Source: Streptomyces glaucescens (GTDB taxonomy: Bacteria > Actinomycetota > Actinomycetes > Streptomycetales > Streptomycetaceae). From it: a DNA stretch of 64,000 nucleotides. Of this stretch, positions 44,212-52,988 are shown piece by piece. The notes under the pieces were generated by a model. It was not told the DNA's origin, ran no database searches, and was given only the letters and a program-made list of their open reading frames with translations. The stretch spans positions 1,054,001 through 1,118,000 of the forward strand of contig NZ_CP009438.1 in the NCBI RefSeq assembly GCF_000761215.1. Reading direction: 5' to 3'. Numbering within the stretch: position 1 is the first letter of the stretch; the number at the start of each line of letters is the position of its first letter. Both the position numbers and the translations under genes were made by a program.

Positions 44212-45296
44212 GCGCGTACGGGGCGCGGCAGCCGGACGCGCCCGGCGCGCGGACGGCGTACGCCGTCGTGGTCCCGACGCTCGGCCGCCCCGGTCTGGGC
44301 GTGTGCCTGCGTGCCCTGGCCGCCGCCGACGGGCCGCCCCCGCAACGGCTGGTGCTCGTCGACGACCGGCGCCGGGTCACCGGCGGGCCGCTCCTCGCGC
44401 GGGTGCCGCAGCCGCTGCGGGCGCGCACCACGGTCGTCGCGGGCGGCGGCCGGGGGCCCGCCGCCGCCCGCAACGCCGGGTGGCGCGCGGCCGGCGCGGT
44501 GCCGTGGATCGTCTTCCTGGACGACGACGTGGTGCCCGGCCCCACCTGGGCCGCCGACCTGGCCCGGGACCTGGCCGCCGCGACGGCCGGCACCGCGGCG
44601 GTGACGGCGCGGATCGAGGTGCCGCTGCCCGGCGGCCGGCGCCCCACCGACTGGGAGCGCAACACCGCCGGGCTGGCGCGTGCCCGCTGGATCACGGCCG
44701 ACATGGCGTACCGGCGTACGGCGCTGGAGGCGGCGGGCGGCTTCGACGAGCGGTTCCGGCGGGCCTTCCGGGAGGACGCGGACCTGGCGCTGCGGGTGAC
44801 GGCGGCGGGCTGGTCGGTGGCCGAGGGGTCGAGGACCACGACCCATCCGGTGCGGCCCGCCGGCCGGTGGATCTCGGTACGGCTGCAGGCGGGCAACGCG
44901 GACGACGTCCTGATGACCCGGCTGCACGGCCGTGGCTGGTGGCGGCGGGCGGGCGCGCCGCGCGGGCGGCTGCCCGCGCACGCGGCGGTGACCGGGGCCG
45001 CGGTGGCCGCGCTGTCCTGCGCGGCGCTGGGCCGGCCGCGGGGCGCCCTGGCGTGCGGGGCGCTGTGGCTGGCGGGGACGGCGGAGTTCGCGCTGGCCCG
45101 GATCCGGCCGGGGCCGCGGACCCGGGACGAGGTCGTCACCATGGCACTCACCAGTCTCGCGATCCCGCCCGCCGCCGTCTGGCACTGGCTGCGCGGGCAG
45201 GTCGTCCACCGGGGGGCGCCGCCGTTCGAGGTGCCGGGGACCGGCGGCCCGCCGGGGGTGCGGCCGGAGCCGGAGCCGGAACGGGTGGGCCCATGA
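44208..45296 (+). CDS. Family 2 glycosyltransferase
   Basis: The protein has 362 residues with a GT-A fold. The N-terminal VVVPTLGRPGLGVCLRAL and the metal-binding VFLDDDVVPG (DxD-type) identify GT2. GGFDERFRRAFREDADLALR is the acceptor-side catalytic block. The C-terminal third contains two hydrophobic stretches (AAVAALSCAALG, ALTSLAIPPAAVWHWL) that suggest membrane association. It is coupled by ATGA overlaps on both sides. Donor and acceptor are unknown. Confidence 0.87.
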   Translation: MSAYGARQPDAPGARTAYAVVVPTLGRPGLGVCLRALAAADGPPPQRLVLVDDRRRVTGGPLLARVPQPLRARTTVVAGGGRGPAAARNAGWRAAGAVPWIVFLDDDVVPGPTWAADLARDLAAATAGTAAVTARIEVPLPGGRRPTDWERNTAGLARARWITADMAYRRTALEAAGGFDERFRRAFREDADLALRVTAAGWSVAEGSRTTTHPVRPAGRWISVRLQAGNADDVLMTRLHGRGWWRRAGAPRGRLPAHAAVTGAAVAALSCAALGRPRGALACGALWLAGTAEFALARIRPGPRTRDEVVTMALTSLAIPPAAVWHWLRGQVVHRGAPPFEVPGTGGPPGVRPEPEPERVGP

Positions 45297-46243
45297 CCAC
45301 CCAGCCGTGGATCTTCACGGGAGCTTTGGCGTCCGCCCGTGACCCCGCCCGCGCTCCCGGCGACGGCCTGCCGGCGGCCGTCCTGTTCGACCGGGACGGC
45401 ACACTGGTCGCCGATGTGCCGTACAACGGCGACCCGGCCCGGGTGCGGCCGATGCGCACGGCGCGCGCGGCGGTGGACGCGGTGCGCTCACGCGGGATCG
45501 CGGTCGGGGTGGTGAGCAACCAGTCCGGGGTGGCGCGCGGGCTGCTGACCCGGGCCCGGGTCGAGGCGGTCCAGCGCCGGGTGGAGGAACTGCTCGGCCC
45601 GTTCGCGGTGTGGGCGGTGTGCCCGCACGGTCCGGACGACGGCTGCGCCTGCCGCAAGCCCGCACCGGGCCTGGTCCTGGCCGCGTGTGCCCGGCTCGGC
45701 GTGGACCCGTCCCGCAGCGTGGTGATCGGTGACATCGGTGCCGATGTGGCGGCGGCCCGTGCGGCGGGCGCCCGGGGGGTGCTCGTGCCGACGCCGGTGA
45801 CCCGTCCGGAGGAGACGGCCGGGGCCGCGGAGACGGCACCGGACCTGCTGGCGGCGGTACGGCTGGTGCTGGGCCCGGATCCGCGGTGGCCGGGATCGGG
45901 GCCGGAACGGCCGGCGGCGGGCCCGGAGACGGAGCGGCCGGGGCCGGGCGCGGAACGGGGGTGGGCGGGGCTTGAACGGCCGGAGGCGGAGCGCCGGACG
46001 CGGCGGACGGATTCCGAGCGGCGCGGGGGGAGGCCGGAGGCGGAGCGGCCGCAGGCGGGCCCGGACCCGCGGCGGCCGGGGTCGGCGTGGGCGGAGGCGG
46101 ACCGGCGGGGGCGCGGACCGAGCGAGGAGCGGCGGACGCACGGGCCGGACGAGGAGCGGCGGACGCACGGGCCGGACGAGGAGCGGCGGACGCGGGGGCC
46201 GGACGGCTCCGTCATCGCCGTACGGACGGCGGCCGCCTCATGA
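45293..46243 (+). CDS. gmhB: Heptose-bisphosphate phosphatase-like HAD protein with repetitive tail
   Basis: The protein has 316 residues. Residues about 30-185 form a HAD-IIIA phosphatase like GmhB, with LFDRDGTLV (nucleophile Asp), VVSNQSGVARG and CACRKPAPG (zinc loop and Lys) and a DIGADVAAARAAG acid motif. It should remove a phosphate from heptose bisphosphate. The last 115 residues are low-complexity, rich in Pro, Glu and Arg, and end in three GPDEERRTH-type repeats encoded by 27-base tandem repeats. The tail is not part of the enzyme fold and may be a variable linker. It overlaps both neighbours. Confidence 0.82.
   Translation: MTTQPWIFTGALASARDPARAPGDGLPAAVLFDRDGTLVADVPYNGDPARVRPMRTARAAVDAVRSRGIAVGVVSNQSGVARGLLTRARVEAVQRRVEELLGPFAVWAVCPHGPDDGCACRKPAPGLVLAACARLGVDPSRSVVIGDIGADVAAARAAGARGVLVPTPVTRPEETAGAAETAPDLLAAVRLVLGPDPRWPGSGPERPAAGPETERPGPGAERGWAGLERPEAERRTRRTDSERRGGRPEAERPQAGPDPRRPGSAWAEADRRGRGPSEERRTHGPDEERRTHGPDEERRTRGPDGSVIAVRTAAAS
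46124..46204 (+). repeat. Three 27-base tandem repeats within the gmhB-like gene
   Basis: Units 46124-46150, 46151-46177 and 46178-46204 are identical except for one small change in the last (CGCACGGG to CGCGGGGG). Each encodes a nine-residue EERRTHGPD unit. The unit length preserves the reading frame, so copy number could vary without breaking the gene. Confidence 0.85.
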
Positions 46244-47358
46244 GCGCCGCTCCCCGGACCCTCGTGGTGCGTCTCGACAGCGCCGGTGACGTGCTGCTCG
46301 CGGGGCCGGCCGTGCGGGCGGTGGCCGCCGGGTCGGCGTACACCGCGCTGCTCTGCGGACCGCAGGGCGAGCAGGCCGCGCGGATGCTGCCGGGCGTGGA
46401 CGAGGTGCTGGTGCACGACGCCCCCTGGGTGGGTCTGGAGCCGGCGGCGGTGTCGCGGGAGGCGACGCGGCGGCTGCTCGGGGAGCTGGCGGAGCGCCGC
46501 TTCGACCGGGCGCTGATCCTGGTGTCGTACCACCAGAGCCCGCTGCCCGCGGCGCTGCTGCTGAAGCTGGCGGGAGTGGGCTGGACGGCGGCGGACAGCG
46601 AGGACTATCCGGGCGCGCTGCTCGATCTGCGCCACCACCGGCGACCGCACCGGCACGAGGCGCTGGCCGCGCTGGATCTGGCGCGGGACGCCGGGTTCGC
46701 GCTGCCGCCGGGTGACGACGGGGCGCTGCGGGTGACGCCGCCGCCGGACACCACGCGGCTCACCGGCGACGAGCCGTACGTGGTGCTGCATCCGGGCGCC
46801 GCCGTACCGGCCCGGGCGTGGAGTGCGCAGCGGGCGGCGCGGGCGGTGGCGGCGCTGGCCGCGGAGGGGCACCGGGTGGTGGTCACCGGGGGGCGCGGGG
46901 AGCGGGAGCTGACCGCGCGGGTGGCGGGGCGGCACGCGCTGGATCTGGGCGGGGCCACGGATCTGCGGCAGCTGGCGGGGGTGCTGGCCGGGGCGCGGGT
47001 GGCGGTGACCGGGAACACCGGTCCGGCGCATCTGGCCGCGGCGGTCGGCACTCCGGTGGTGTCGCTGTTCGCCCCGGTGGTGCCGGCCGAGCGGTGGCGG
47101 CCGTACGGGGTGCCGTTCGTGCTCCTGGGTGATCAGCGGGCGGCCTGCGCGGGGACGCGGGCGCGCCGCTGTCCCACGCCGGGACACCCGTGCCTGGACG
47201 GGATCGGGGACGCCGAGGTGCTGGCCGCGGTGGCCGAGCTGGGCGGCGGCCGTACGACCGACCGACCGGTCGGGATGAATAACTTGACGGAGACAAGAAA
47301 GACGGCTCATCAGACAAATGTGACAAAAGGGGCGAACGAGCAAGGAGTGGCCCGGTGA
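46240..47358 (+). CDS. Glycosyltransferase family 9 (heptosyltransferase-like)
   Basis: The protein has 372 residues. RLDSAGDVLLAGPAVRAV starts the GT9 fold, VVLHPGAAVPARAWS is the middle strand block, and VTGNTGPAHLAAAVGTPVV is the diagnostic heptosyltransferase donor-binding motif. It should move a heptose (ADP- or GDP-activated) onto a glycan acceptor. The C-terminal 30 residues (NNLTETRKTAHQTNVTKG) are polar, Asn/Thr/Lys-rich and unlike the rest of the protein. Their DNA is markedly AT-richer (47275-47335), so this part may also carry a regulatory element for the next gene. Confidence 0.87.
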   Translation: MSAAPRTLVVRLDSAGDVLLAGPAVRAVAAGSAYTALLCGPQGEQAARMLPGVDEVLVHDAPWVGLEPAAVSREATRRLLGELAERRFDRALILVSYHQSPLPAALLLKLAGVGWTAADSEDYPGALLDLRHHRRPHRHEALAALDLARDAGFALPPGDDGALRVTPPPDTTRLTGDEPYVVLHPGAAVPARAWSAQRAARAVAALAAEGHRVVVTGGRGERELTARVAGRHALDLGGATDLRQLAGVLAGARVAVTGNTGPAHLAAAVGTPVVSLFAPVVPAERWRPYGVPFVLLGDQRAACAGTRARRCPTPGHPCLDGIGDAEVLAAVAELGGGRTTDRPVGMNNLTETRKTAHQTNVTKGANEQGVAR

Positions 47359-48320
47359 ACATCCTCCTGTGGCACGTGCACGGATCCTGGACGACGGCGT
47401 TCGTCCAGGGCCCGCACACCTACCTGGTCCCCCTGCTCCCCGGCCGCGGCCCGGACGGACGCGGCCGCGCCCGCACCTTCTCCTGGCCCGCGTCCGTCCG
47501 CGAGGTGTCCCCCGGCGAGCTGCGCGAGGCGGAGGTCGACCTGGTCGTCCTCCAGCGCCCGCACGAGATGGAGCTGGCCGAACGCTGGCTCGGCGGCCGG
47601 CGCCCCGGCCGCGACGTACCCGCCGTCTACCTGGAGCACAACGCCCCGGACGGCGACGTACCGGACACCCGGCACCCGTTCGCCGGCCGCGACGACCTGA
47701 CCCTCGTCCACGTCACCCACTTCAACCGCCTCTTCTGGGACAACGGCACCACCCGCACCGAGGTGATCGAGCACGGCATCGTCGACCCCGGCCACCGCTA
47801 CACGGGCCGGCTCGCCCGCGCGGCGGTCGTCGTCAACGAGCCCGTGCGGCGCGGCCGGTACACCGGCACCGACCTGCTGCCCGCCCTGGCCGGGGCCGCG
47901 CCGCTGGACGTCTTCGGCATGCGCACCGAAGGACTCGCCGCCCACCTCGGACTGCCCGAGGAACGCTGCCGCACCCGGGACCTGCCGCAGGACGAGCTGC
48001 ACGCGGCGATGGCCGAGCGGCGGCTCTACGCGCACCCGGTGCGCTGGACCTCCCTCGGGCTGTCCTTGCTGGAGGCCATGCACCTGGGCATGCCGGTGGT
48101 CGCGCTGGCCACCACGGAGGCCGTCGAGGCCGTCCCGCCCGGCGCGGGCGTGCTGTCCACCCGCCCCGAGGTGCTGGCCGAGGCCGCCCGCCGGTATCTC
48201 GCGGAGCCCGAAGCGGCGGCCGAGGACGGGGCACGGGCCCGCCAGGCGGCGCTCGGACGGTACGGGCTCAAGCGCTTCCTCGACGACTGGGAGCGCGTGC
48301 TGACGGAGGTGCGCTCATGA
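47355..48320 (+). CDS. Glycosyltransferase, GT-B fold
   Basis: The protein has 321 residues from a GTG at 47355 that overlaps the previous stop. It opens with ILLWHVHGSWTTAFVQG, carries VYLEHNAPDGDVPDT in the middle and has a C-terminal GT4-like donor region SLGLSLLEAMHLGMPVVALA followed by a conserved Glu/Ala-rich helix. I take it as a GT-B glycosyltransferase related to family 4. It is tightly coupled to the next glycosyltransferase. Sugar specificity is unknown. Confidence 0.82.
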   Translation: MNILLWHVHGSWTTAFVQGPHTYLVPLLPGRGPDGRGRARTFSWPASVREVSPGELREAEVDLVVLQRPHEMELAERWLGGRRPGRDVPAVYLEHNAPDGDVPDTRHPFAGRDDLTLVHVTHFNRLFWDNGTTRTEVIEHGIVDPGHRYTGRLARAAVVVNEPVRRGRYTGTDLLPALAGAAPLDVFGMRTEGLAAHLGLPEERCRTRDLPQDELHAAMAERRLYAHPVRWTSLGLSLLEAMHLGMPVVALATTEAVEAVPPGAGVLSTRPEVLAEAARRYLAEPEAAAEDGARARQAALGRYGLKRFLDDWERVLTEVRS

Positions 48321-49585
48321 CGGCAACGGCCGGTTCCCTGACCGCCGCACCGGACGCCGGGGGCCCCGGCTCCCTCGACATCGCGCTGGTCTCCGAGCAC
48401 GCCAGCCCGCTCGCCACGCTCGGCGGGGTGGACGCCGGCGGGCAGAACGTGCACGTCGCCGCGCTCGCGGGGGCACTCGCCGACCGCGGGCACCGGGTGA
48501 CCGTGCACACCCGCCGGGACGGCCGGGAGCTGCCCGACCGGGTGCCGCTGCGGGACGGCGTCGAGGTGCACCACGTGCCCGCCGGGCCGCCCGAGCCGCT
48601 GCCCAAGGACGAACTCCTCCCCCACATGGATGAGTTCGGCCGGCAGCTCGTCCGGGTCTGGCGGTCCCGGCCGCCCGACCTGGTCCACTCCCACTTCTGG
48701 ATGTCCGGCCTCGCCGCGCTGCACGCCGTGCGCGCCCTCGACCTGCCGCTGCTGCACACCTATCACGCGCTCGGCACGGTCAAGCGCCGCCACCAGCAGC
48801 TCGCCGACACCAGCCCGCCGCAGCGCGTCGCGCTGGAGACCGAGGTGGGCCTGGGCTGCGACCGGGTGATCGCCACCTGCCGGGACGAGGTCGCCGAACT
48901 GGCCCGGATGGGCGTGCGCTCCGACAAGGTGAGCGTGGTCCCCTGCGGGGTCGACACCGAGCTGTTCACCCCGCAGGGCCCGGCCGCCCCGCGCGGCCCG
49001 TACCCCTACCGGCTGCTCCAGCTCGGGCGGCTGGTGCCGCGCAAGGGCGCCGCGGTGTCCATCGCCGCACTGGCGCTGCTGCCCGACACCGAACTCGTCG
49101 TGGCCGGCGGCCCGCCCGCACACCGGCTCGACGACGACCCGGAGGTACGGCGGCTGCGGGAGATCGCCCGCCGGGCCGGGGTCGCCGACCGGGTCCGGTT
49201 CACCGGCGGAGTGCCCAGCCGGCAGGTTCCGGCCCTGCTGCGCGGCTCCGACGTGGTGCTGTGCCCGGCGGACTACGAGCCGTTCGGCATCGTGCCGCTG
49301 GAGGCGATGGCCTGCGGCGTCCCCGTGGTGGCCAGCGCGGTCGGCGGCCAGCTCGACACCGTCGCCGACCCCGGCACCGGCCGCCTGGTGCCGCCGCGCG
49401 ACCCGCGGGCGCTGGCCCGGGCGGTCGCCGATCTCCTCGGCCGCCCGGCGACCCGGACGGCGTGCGGCGCGGCCGGCCGCCGCCGGGTGCTGCGCCGCTA
49501 CACCTGGGCCAGGGTCGCCGCCGAGACCGAGGCGGCGTACTGCGCCGTCCTGGAGGCCGCGACGGCCGTGACGGAGGTGGTCTGA
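48317..49585 (+). CDS. Family 4 glycosyltransferase
   Basis: The protein has 422 residues. EHASPLATLGGVDAGGQNVH near the N-terminus is like sucrose-phosphate-synthase-type GT4 enzymes. GRLVPRKGA is the central donor block and CPADYEPFGIVPLEAMACG is the EX7E donor-binding motif. It overlaps the previous gene by ATGA and is followed by a 137-base gap before the heptose isomerase. It probably adds a sugar within the glycan made here. Confidence 0.9.
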   Translation: MTATAGSLTAAPDAGGPGSLDIALVSEHASPLATLGGVDAGGQNVHVAALAGALADRGHRVTVHTRRDGRELPDRVPLRDGVEVHHVPAGPPEPLPKDELLPHMDEFGRQLVRVWRSRPPDLVHSHFWMSGLAALHAVRALDLPLLHTYHALGTVKRRHQQLADTSPPQRVALETEVGLGCDRVIATCRDEVAELARMGVRSDKVSVVPCGVDTELFTPQGPAAPRGPYPYRLLQLGRLVPRKGAAVSIAALALLPDTELVVAGGPPAHRLDDDPEVRRLREIARRAGVADRVRFTGGVPSRQVPALLRGSDVVLCPADYEPFGIVPLEAMACGVPVVASAVGGQLDTVADPGTGRLVPPRDPRALARAVADLLGRPATRTACGAAGRRRVLRRYTWARVAAETEAAYCAVLEAATAVTEVV

Positions 49586-49722
49586 GCGAGCGCCCGAGGA
49601 AGCACCGGCCGCACGGGCTCCGAGGGAGCACCGGCCGCCCGCCCGTCACCGCCGCGAGCACCGACGTTCGAAGGAGGTGCGGGTTCCGCCGCCGTCGTCC
49701 CGAGGCGGTGGGCCCGACCAGC

Positions 49723-50352
49723 ATGAGCGAATCCCCCGCACTCGCCGCCGCCCGCCTGCACTGCCGGTCCCTCGAGCAGGCCCTCGTCCGGCTGCGCACC
49801 GACGGCCTCGGCCGGCTCACCGACTGGGGCGGCCGGCTCGCCGCCGTCCTGCCCGCCGGCGGCCGGCTGCTCGCCGCGGGCAACGGCGGCAGCGCCGCCC
49901 AGGCCCAGCACCTGACCGCCGAACTGGTCGGCCGCTACCGGCAGGAGCGGCCCGCGTTCTCCGCGATCTCCCTGCACGCGGAGACCTCCAGCCTCACCGC
50001 CATCGGCAACGACTACGGCTTCGACCAGGTCTACGCCCGGCAGGTCGCCGCCCACGGCCGCCCCGGTGACGTGCTGGTGCTGCTGTCCACCTCCGGCCGC
50101 AGCGCCAACCTGATCGGCGCCGCCGTCGCGGGCCGCCGCGCCGGCCTGCGGGTCTGGGCCCTGACCGGGCCCGCCCCGAACCCGCTGGCCGAGGCCGCGC
50201 ACGAGGCACTGTGCGTCGACGCGGACTCCACGGCCACCGTGCAGGAGGCCCATCTGGTCGCCGTGCACCTGCTTTGCGCGGGCTTCGACGCGGCGCTCGG
50301 CACCGAGGCCGCCGTCCGGGAGCGGGCCACCGTCACCGGGAGGGTGTCGTGA
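49723..50352 (+). CDS. gmhA: Phosphoheptose isomerase (SIS domain)
   Basis: The protein has 209 residues. AAGNGGSAAQAQHLTAELVG contains the active-site Ser and the zinc-type ligands of GmhA, and LLSTSGRSANLI is the second phosphate-binding loop of the SIS fold. A His/Glu pair later (VQEAHLVAVHLL) completes the pattern. It should convert sedoheptulose 7-phosphate to heptose 7-phosphate, the first step of activated heptose synthesis. The stop overlaps the HldE start as GTGA. Confidence 0.9.
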   Translation: MSESPALAAARLHCRSLEQALVRLRTDGLGRLTDWGGRLAAVLPAGGRLLAAGNGGSAAQAQHLTAELVGRYRQERPAFSAISLHAETSSLTAIGNDYGFDQVYARQVAAHGRPGDVLVLLSTSGRSANLIGAAVAGRRAGLRVWALTGPAPNPLAEAAHEALCVDADSTATVQEAHLVAVHLLCAGFDAALGTEAAVRERATVTGRVS

Positions 50353-51770
50353 CGGGGCCGCGACGGCTGGTGGTCGTGGGGGACGTGCTGCTCGACGAGG
50401 ACGTCGAGGGCGTCGCCACCCGGCTGGCCCCGGACGCGCCCGCGCCCGTCGTGGACGTCACCGACGACCGGCGCCACCCCGGCGGGGCCGGCCTGGCCGC
50501 CGCGCTGGCCGCCCGCGGCGGGCGGGAGGTCGTCCTGGTGACCGCGCTCGGCGACGACGCCGCCAGCGAGGCCGTACGGCGGCAGCTGCGCGGCCGGGTG
50601 CGGCTGGTCGAGATTCCGCTGCGCGGCAGCCTCCCCGTGAAGACCCGGGTGCTGGCCGGCGGCCGGCCGCTGGTCCGCATCGACCGGGGCGGCGGCGAAC
50701 CGGGACAGCCCGAACCCGGGGAGCCCGACGAGGCGGTGCGCAAGGCGCTGGCCGAGGCGCACGCCGTGCTGGTGGCCGACTACGGGCGGCACACCGCGCG
50801 GGCCGTACGGCGGCATCTGGAGGCGGTCGTCCCGCGCACCCCGCTGGTGTGGGACCCGCACCCGAAGGGCGACCCGCCGGTGCCCGGGGCCCGGCTCGTC
50901 ACACCGAACGCGGCCGAGGCGCGCGGCCTGTGCCCCGGCGAGGGCGAGTCGCTGCGCGCGTACGCCGAGCGCGGGTCGTGGCTCGCGGACCGCTGGCAGG
51001 CGGCCGGGGTCGCGGTGACGCTCGGCGAGCGCGGGGTGCTGCTGACCCGCCCGGCCGGGGGAACCCCGATGCTGGTCCCGGCCCCGTACCGGGCCGGCGG
51101 TGATCCGTGCGGCGCGGGTGACTGCTTCGCCGCGACGGCAGCCGCGGCGCTCGCCGACGGGGCGCTGCCCGAGGAGGCGCTGCAGCGGGCGGTCGCCGAG
51201 GCCGCCGCGTTCGTGGCGGCGGGCGGCGCCGGCAACCCGGCGCTGTGGCGCACCGAACCCGACCCGCCCTCCCGGCAGGCCCCCGCCACGGACCCGTTCG
51301 CCGTGGCCGAGCGGGTCCGGGCGCGCGGCGGCACCGTCGTGGCCACCGGCGGCTGCTTCGACCTGCTGCACGCCGGGCACGTCGGGCTGCTGGAGAGCGC
51401 CCGGCGGATCGGCGACTGCCTCATCGTGTGCCTCAACTCGGACGCCTCCGTGGCCCGTCTGAAGGGCCCCGGCCGTCCGATCAACCCGGTGGCGGACCGG
51501 GCGAGGGTCCTCCAGGCGCTCGGCAGCGTCGACGCCGTCGCGGTGTTCGACGAGGCCACCCCGCAGGAGCTGCTGTCCCGGCTGCGGCCCGACGTGTGGG
51601 TGAAGGGCGGCGACTACTCCGTGCAGGAGCTGCCCGAGGCGGAGACGCTGCGCGCGTGGGGCGGGCAGGCGGTGGTCCTGCCGTACCTGGACGGCCGCTC
51701 GACGACGATGCTGGCCCGGCGGGCCGCGCGGGCCGCCGTCCCGCTGAAGCCCGGCGGGCCGGCGGCGTGA
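50349..51770 (+). CDS. hldE: Bifunctional heptose-7-P kinase / heptose-1-P nucleotidyltransferase
   Basis: The protein has 473 residues from a GTG at 50349. Residues about 1-310 are a PfkB-family kinase with VVGDVLLDEDVEG at the start and AGGDPCGAGDCFAATA as the ATP/anion-hole motif. Residues about 325-460 are a cytidylyltransferase-like domain with GGCFDLLHAGHVGLL (HxGH) and KGGDYSVQELPEA. The two-domain order is that of HldE. With the gmhA- and gmhB-type genes it completes a route from sedoheptulose 7-phosphate to nucleotide-activated heptose. Which nucleotide is used is not evident. Confidence 0.92.
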   Translation: MTGPRRLVVVGDVLLDEDVEGVATRLAPDAPAPVVDVTDDRRHPGGAGLAAALAARGGREVVLVTALGDDAASEAVRRQLRGRVRLVEIPLRGSLPVKTRVLAGGRPLVRIDRGGGEPGQPEPGEPDEAVRKALAEAHAVLVADYGRHTARAVRRHLEAVVPRTPLVWDPHPKGDPPVPGARLVTPNAAEARGLCPGEGESLRAYAERGSWLADRWQAAGVAVTLGERGVLLTRPAGGTPMLVPAPYRAGGDPCGAGDCFAATAAAALADGALPEEALQRAVAEAAAFVAAGGAGNPALWRTEPDPPSRQAPATDPFAVAERVRARGGTVVATGGCFDLLHAGHVGLLESARRIGDCLIVCLNSDASVARLKGPGRPINPVADRARVLQALGSVDAVAVFDEATPQELLSRLRPDVWVKGGDYSVQELPEAETLRAWGGQAVVLPYLDGRSTTMLARRAARAAVPLKPGGPAA

Positions 51771-52816
51771 GCCGGGAGCCCCGCACGGCCCGGCCGAGCG
51801 CACTGGTGCTGCGCGCGCTCGGCCTCGGCGACCTGCTGACCGCGGTCCCCGCCCTCAAGGCGCTCCGCCGCCACCTGCCCGGTCACGAACTCGTGCTGGC
51901 CGCCCCCGGGCGGCTGGCCGGCGCGGTCGCGGCGACCGGTGTGGTGGACCGGCTGCTGCCCGCCGAGGCGCCGGGCCGGGCCGTACCCGCCGCCCTCGCG
52001 TGGCCGGGTGAGCGCCCGGACCTCGCCGTGGACCTGCACGGCAACGGCCCGCCGAGCCGTCTGCTGCTCCAGCGGCTGCGCCCGCGCCGGCTGTTCGCCT
52101 ACGCGCACCCCTCCGCGCCCGGCGCCTCGGGCCCGGTGTGGCGGGAGGACGAGCACGAACGGGAGCGCTGGTGCCGGCTGCTCACCTGGTACGGCGTCCC
52201 CGCCGACCCCGCCGACCTGTCGGTCCCGGCGCCCGCCACGCCCTCCCCCGCGCCCGGCGCGGTCGTGGTCCACCCGGGCGCGGACGCCGCCGCCCGCCGC
52301 TGGCCGCAGGAGCGCTTCGCGGCCGTCGCCCGGGACCTGCGCGCGGCCGGTCACCGGGTGGTGGTGACCGCGGGCGCGGGTGAGGACGCCCTGGCCGGGC
52401 AGGTGGCGGAGCGGGCCGGGCTGCCCGCCGGGTCCGTGCTGGGCGGCACCGCCGACGTCCCGTTCGACCGGCTGGCGGCACTCGTCGCGGGCGCCCGCTG
52501 CGTGGTGGTCGGCGACACGGGCCTGGCCCATCTTGCCACGGCCCTGGGCACCCCGTCCGTCGTCCTGTTCGGCCCGGTCGCCCCCCGCCTGTGGGGTCCC
52601 CCGCCCGGCCCCCGCCACCGCGTCCTGTGGCACCCCAGCGCCGACCCGTCCGCCCGTCCCGGCGACGCCCACGGCCGGACCCCGGACGAGCGGTTGCTGC
52701 GGATCACGGTGGAGGAGGTGCTGACGGCGGTGTACGACCTCATGGGCCCCGCCCCCCGGCCGGCCGGACCCGCTCCCGCCGGCCGTCCGCCGGCGGGAGC
52801 CCCGGCCGCCCGCTGA
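51767..52816 (+). CDS. Glycosyltransferase family 9 (heptosyltransferase-like) 2
   Basis: The protein has 349 residues from a GTG at 51767, overlapping the hldE stop. LRALGLGDLLTAVPALKAL opens the GT9 fold, AVDLHGNGPPSR and VVHPGADAAARRWP follow, and VGDTGLAHLATALGTPSV is the donor-binding block. This is the second GT9 in the locus and the natural user of the activated heptose. The C-terminal 20 residues are Pro/Ala/Gly-rich and probably disordered. Confidence 0.88.
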   Translation: MSREPRTARPSALVLRALGLGDLLTAVPALKALRRHLPGHELVLAAPGRLAGAVAATGVVDRLLPAEAPGRAVPAALAWPGERPDLAVDLHGNGPPSRLLLQRLRPRRLFAYAHPSAPGASGPVWREDEHERERWCRLLTWYGVPADPADLSVPAPATPSPAPGAVVVHPGADAAARRWPQERFAAVARDLRAAGHRVVVTAGAGEDALAGQVAERAGLPAGSVLGGTADVPFDRLAALVAGARCVVVGDTGLAHLATALGTPSVVLFGPVAPRLWGPPPGPRHRVLWHPSADPSARPGDAHGRTPDERLLRITVEEVLTAVYDLMGPAPRPAGPAPAGRPPAGAPAAR

Positions 52817-52988
52817 CCCGACGCCGCGACGGGGGTGTCCGCGGCCAGGGGCAGTCACCGGGCGCCGCCTGCGAGGTCCCTCCCGCCTCACCCGTACGCC
52901 CGCGTTACGCGCGCCCCCGCGAGGGCACCCGGGGGCCTGGGCGGGCCCCGCCCCCGGGAGCCGCCGCAGCCACGATGGAGGGAGTGAC

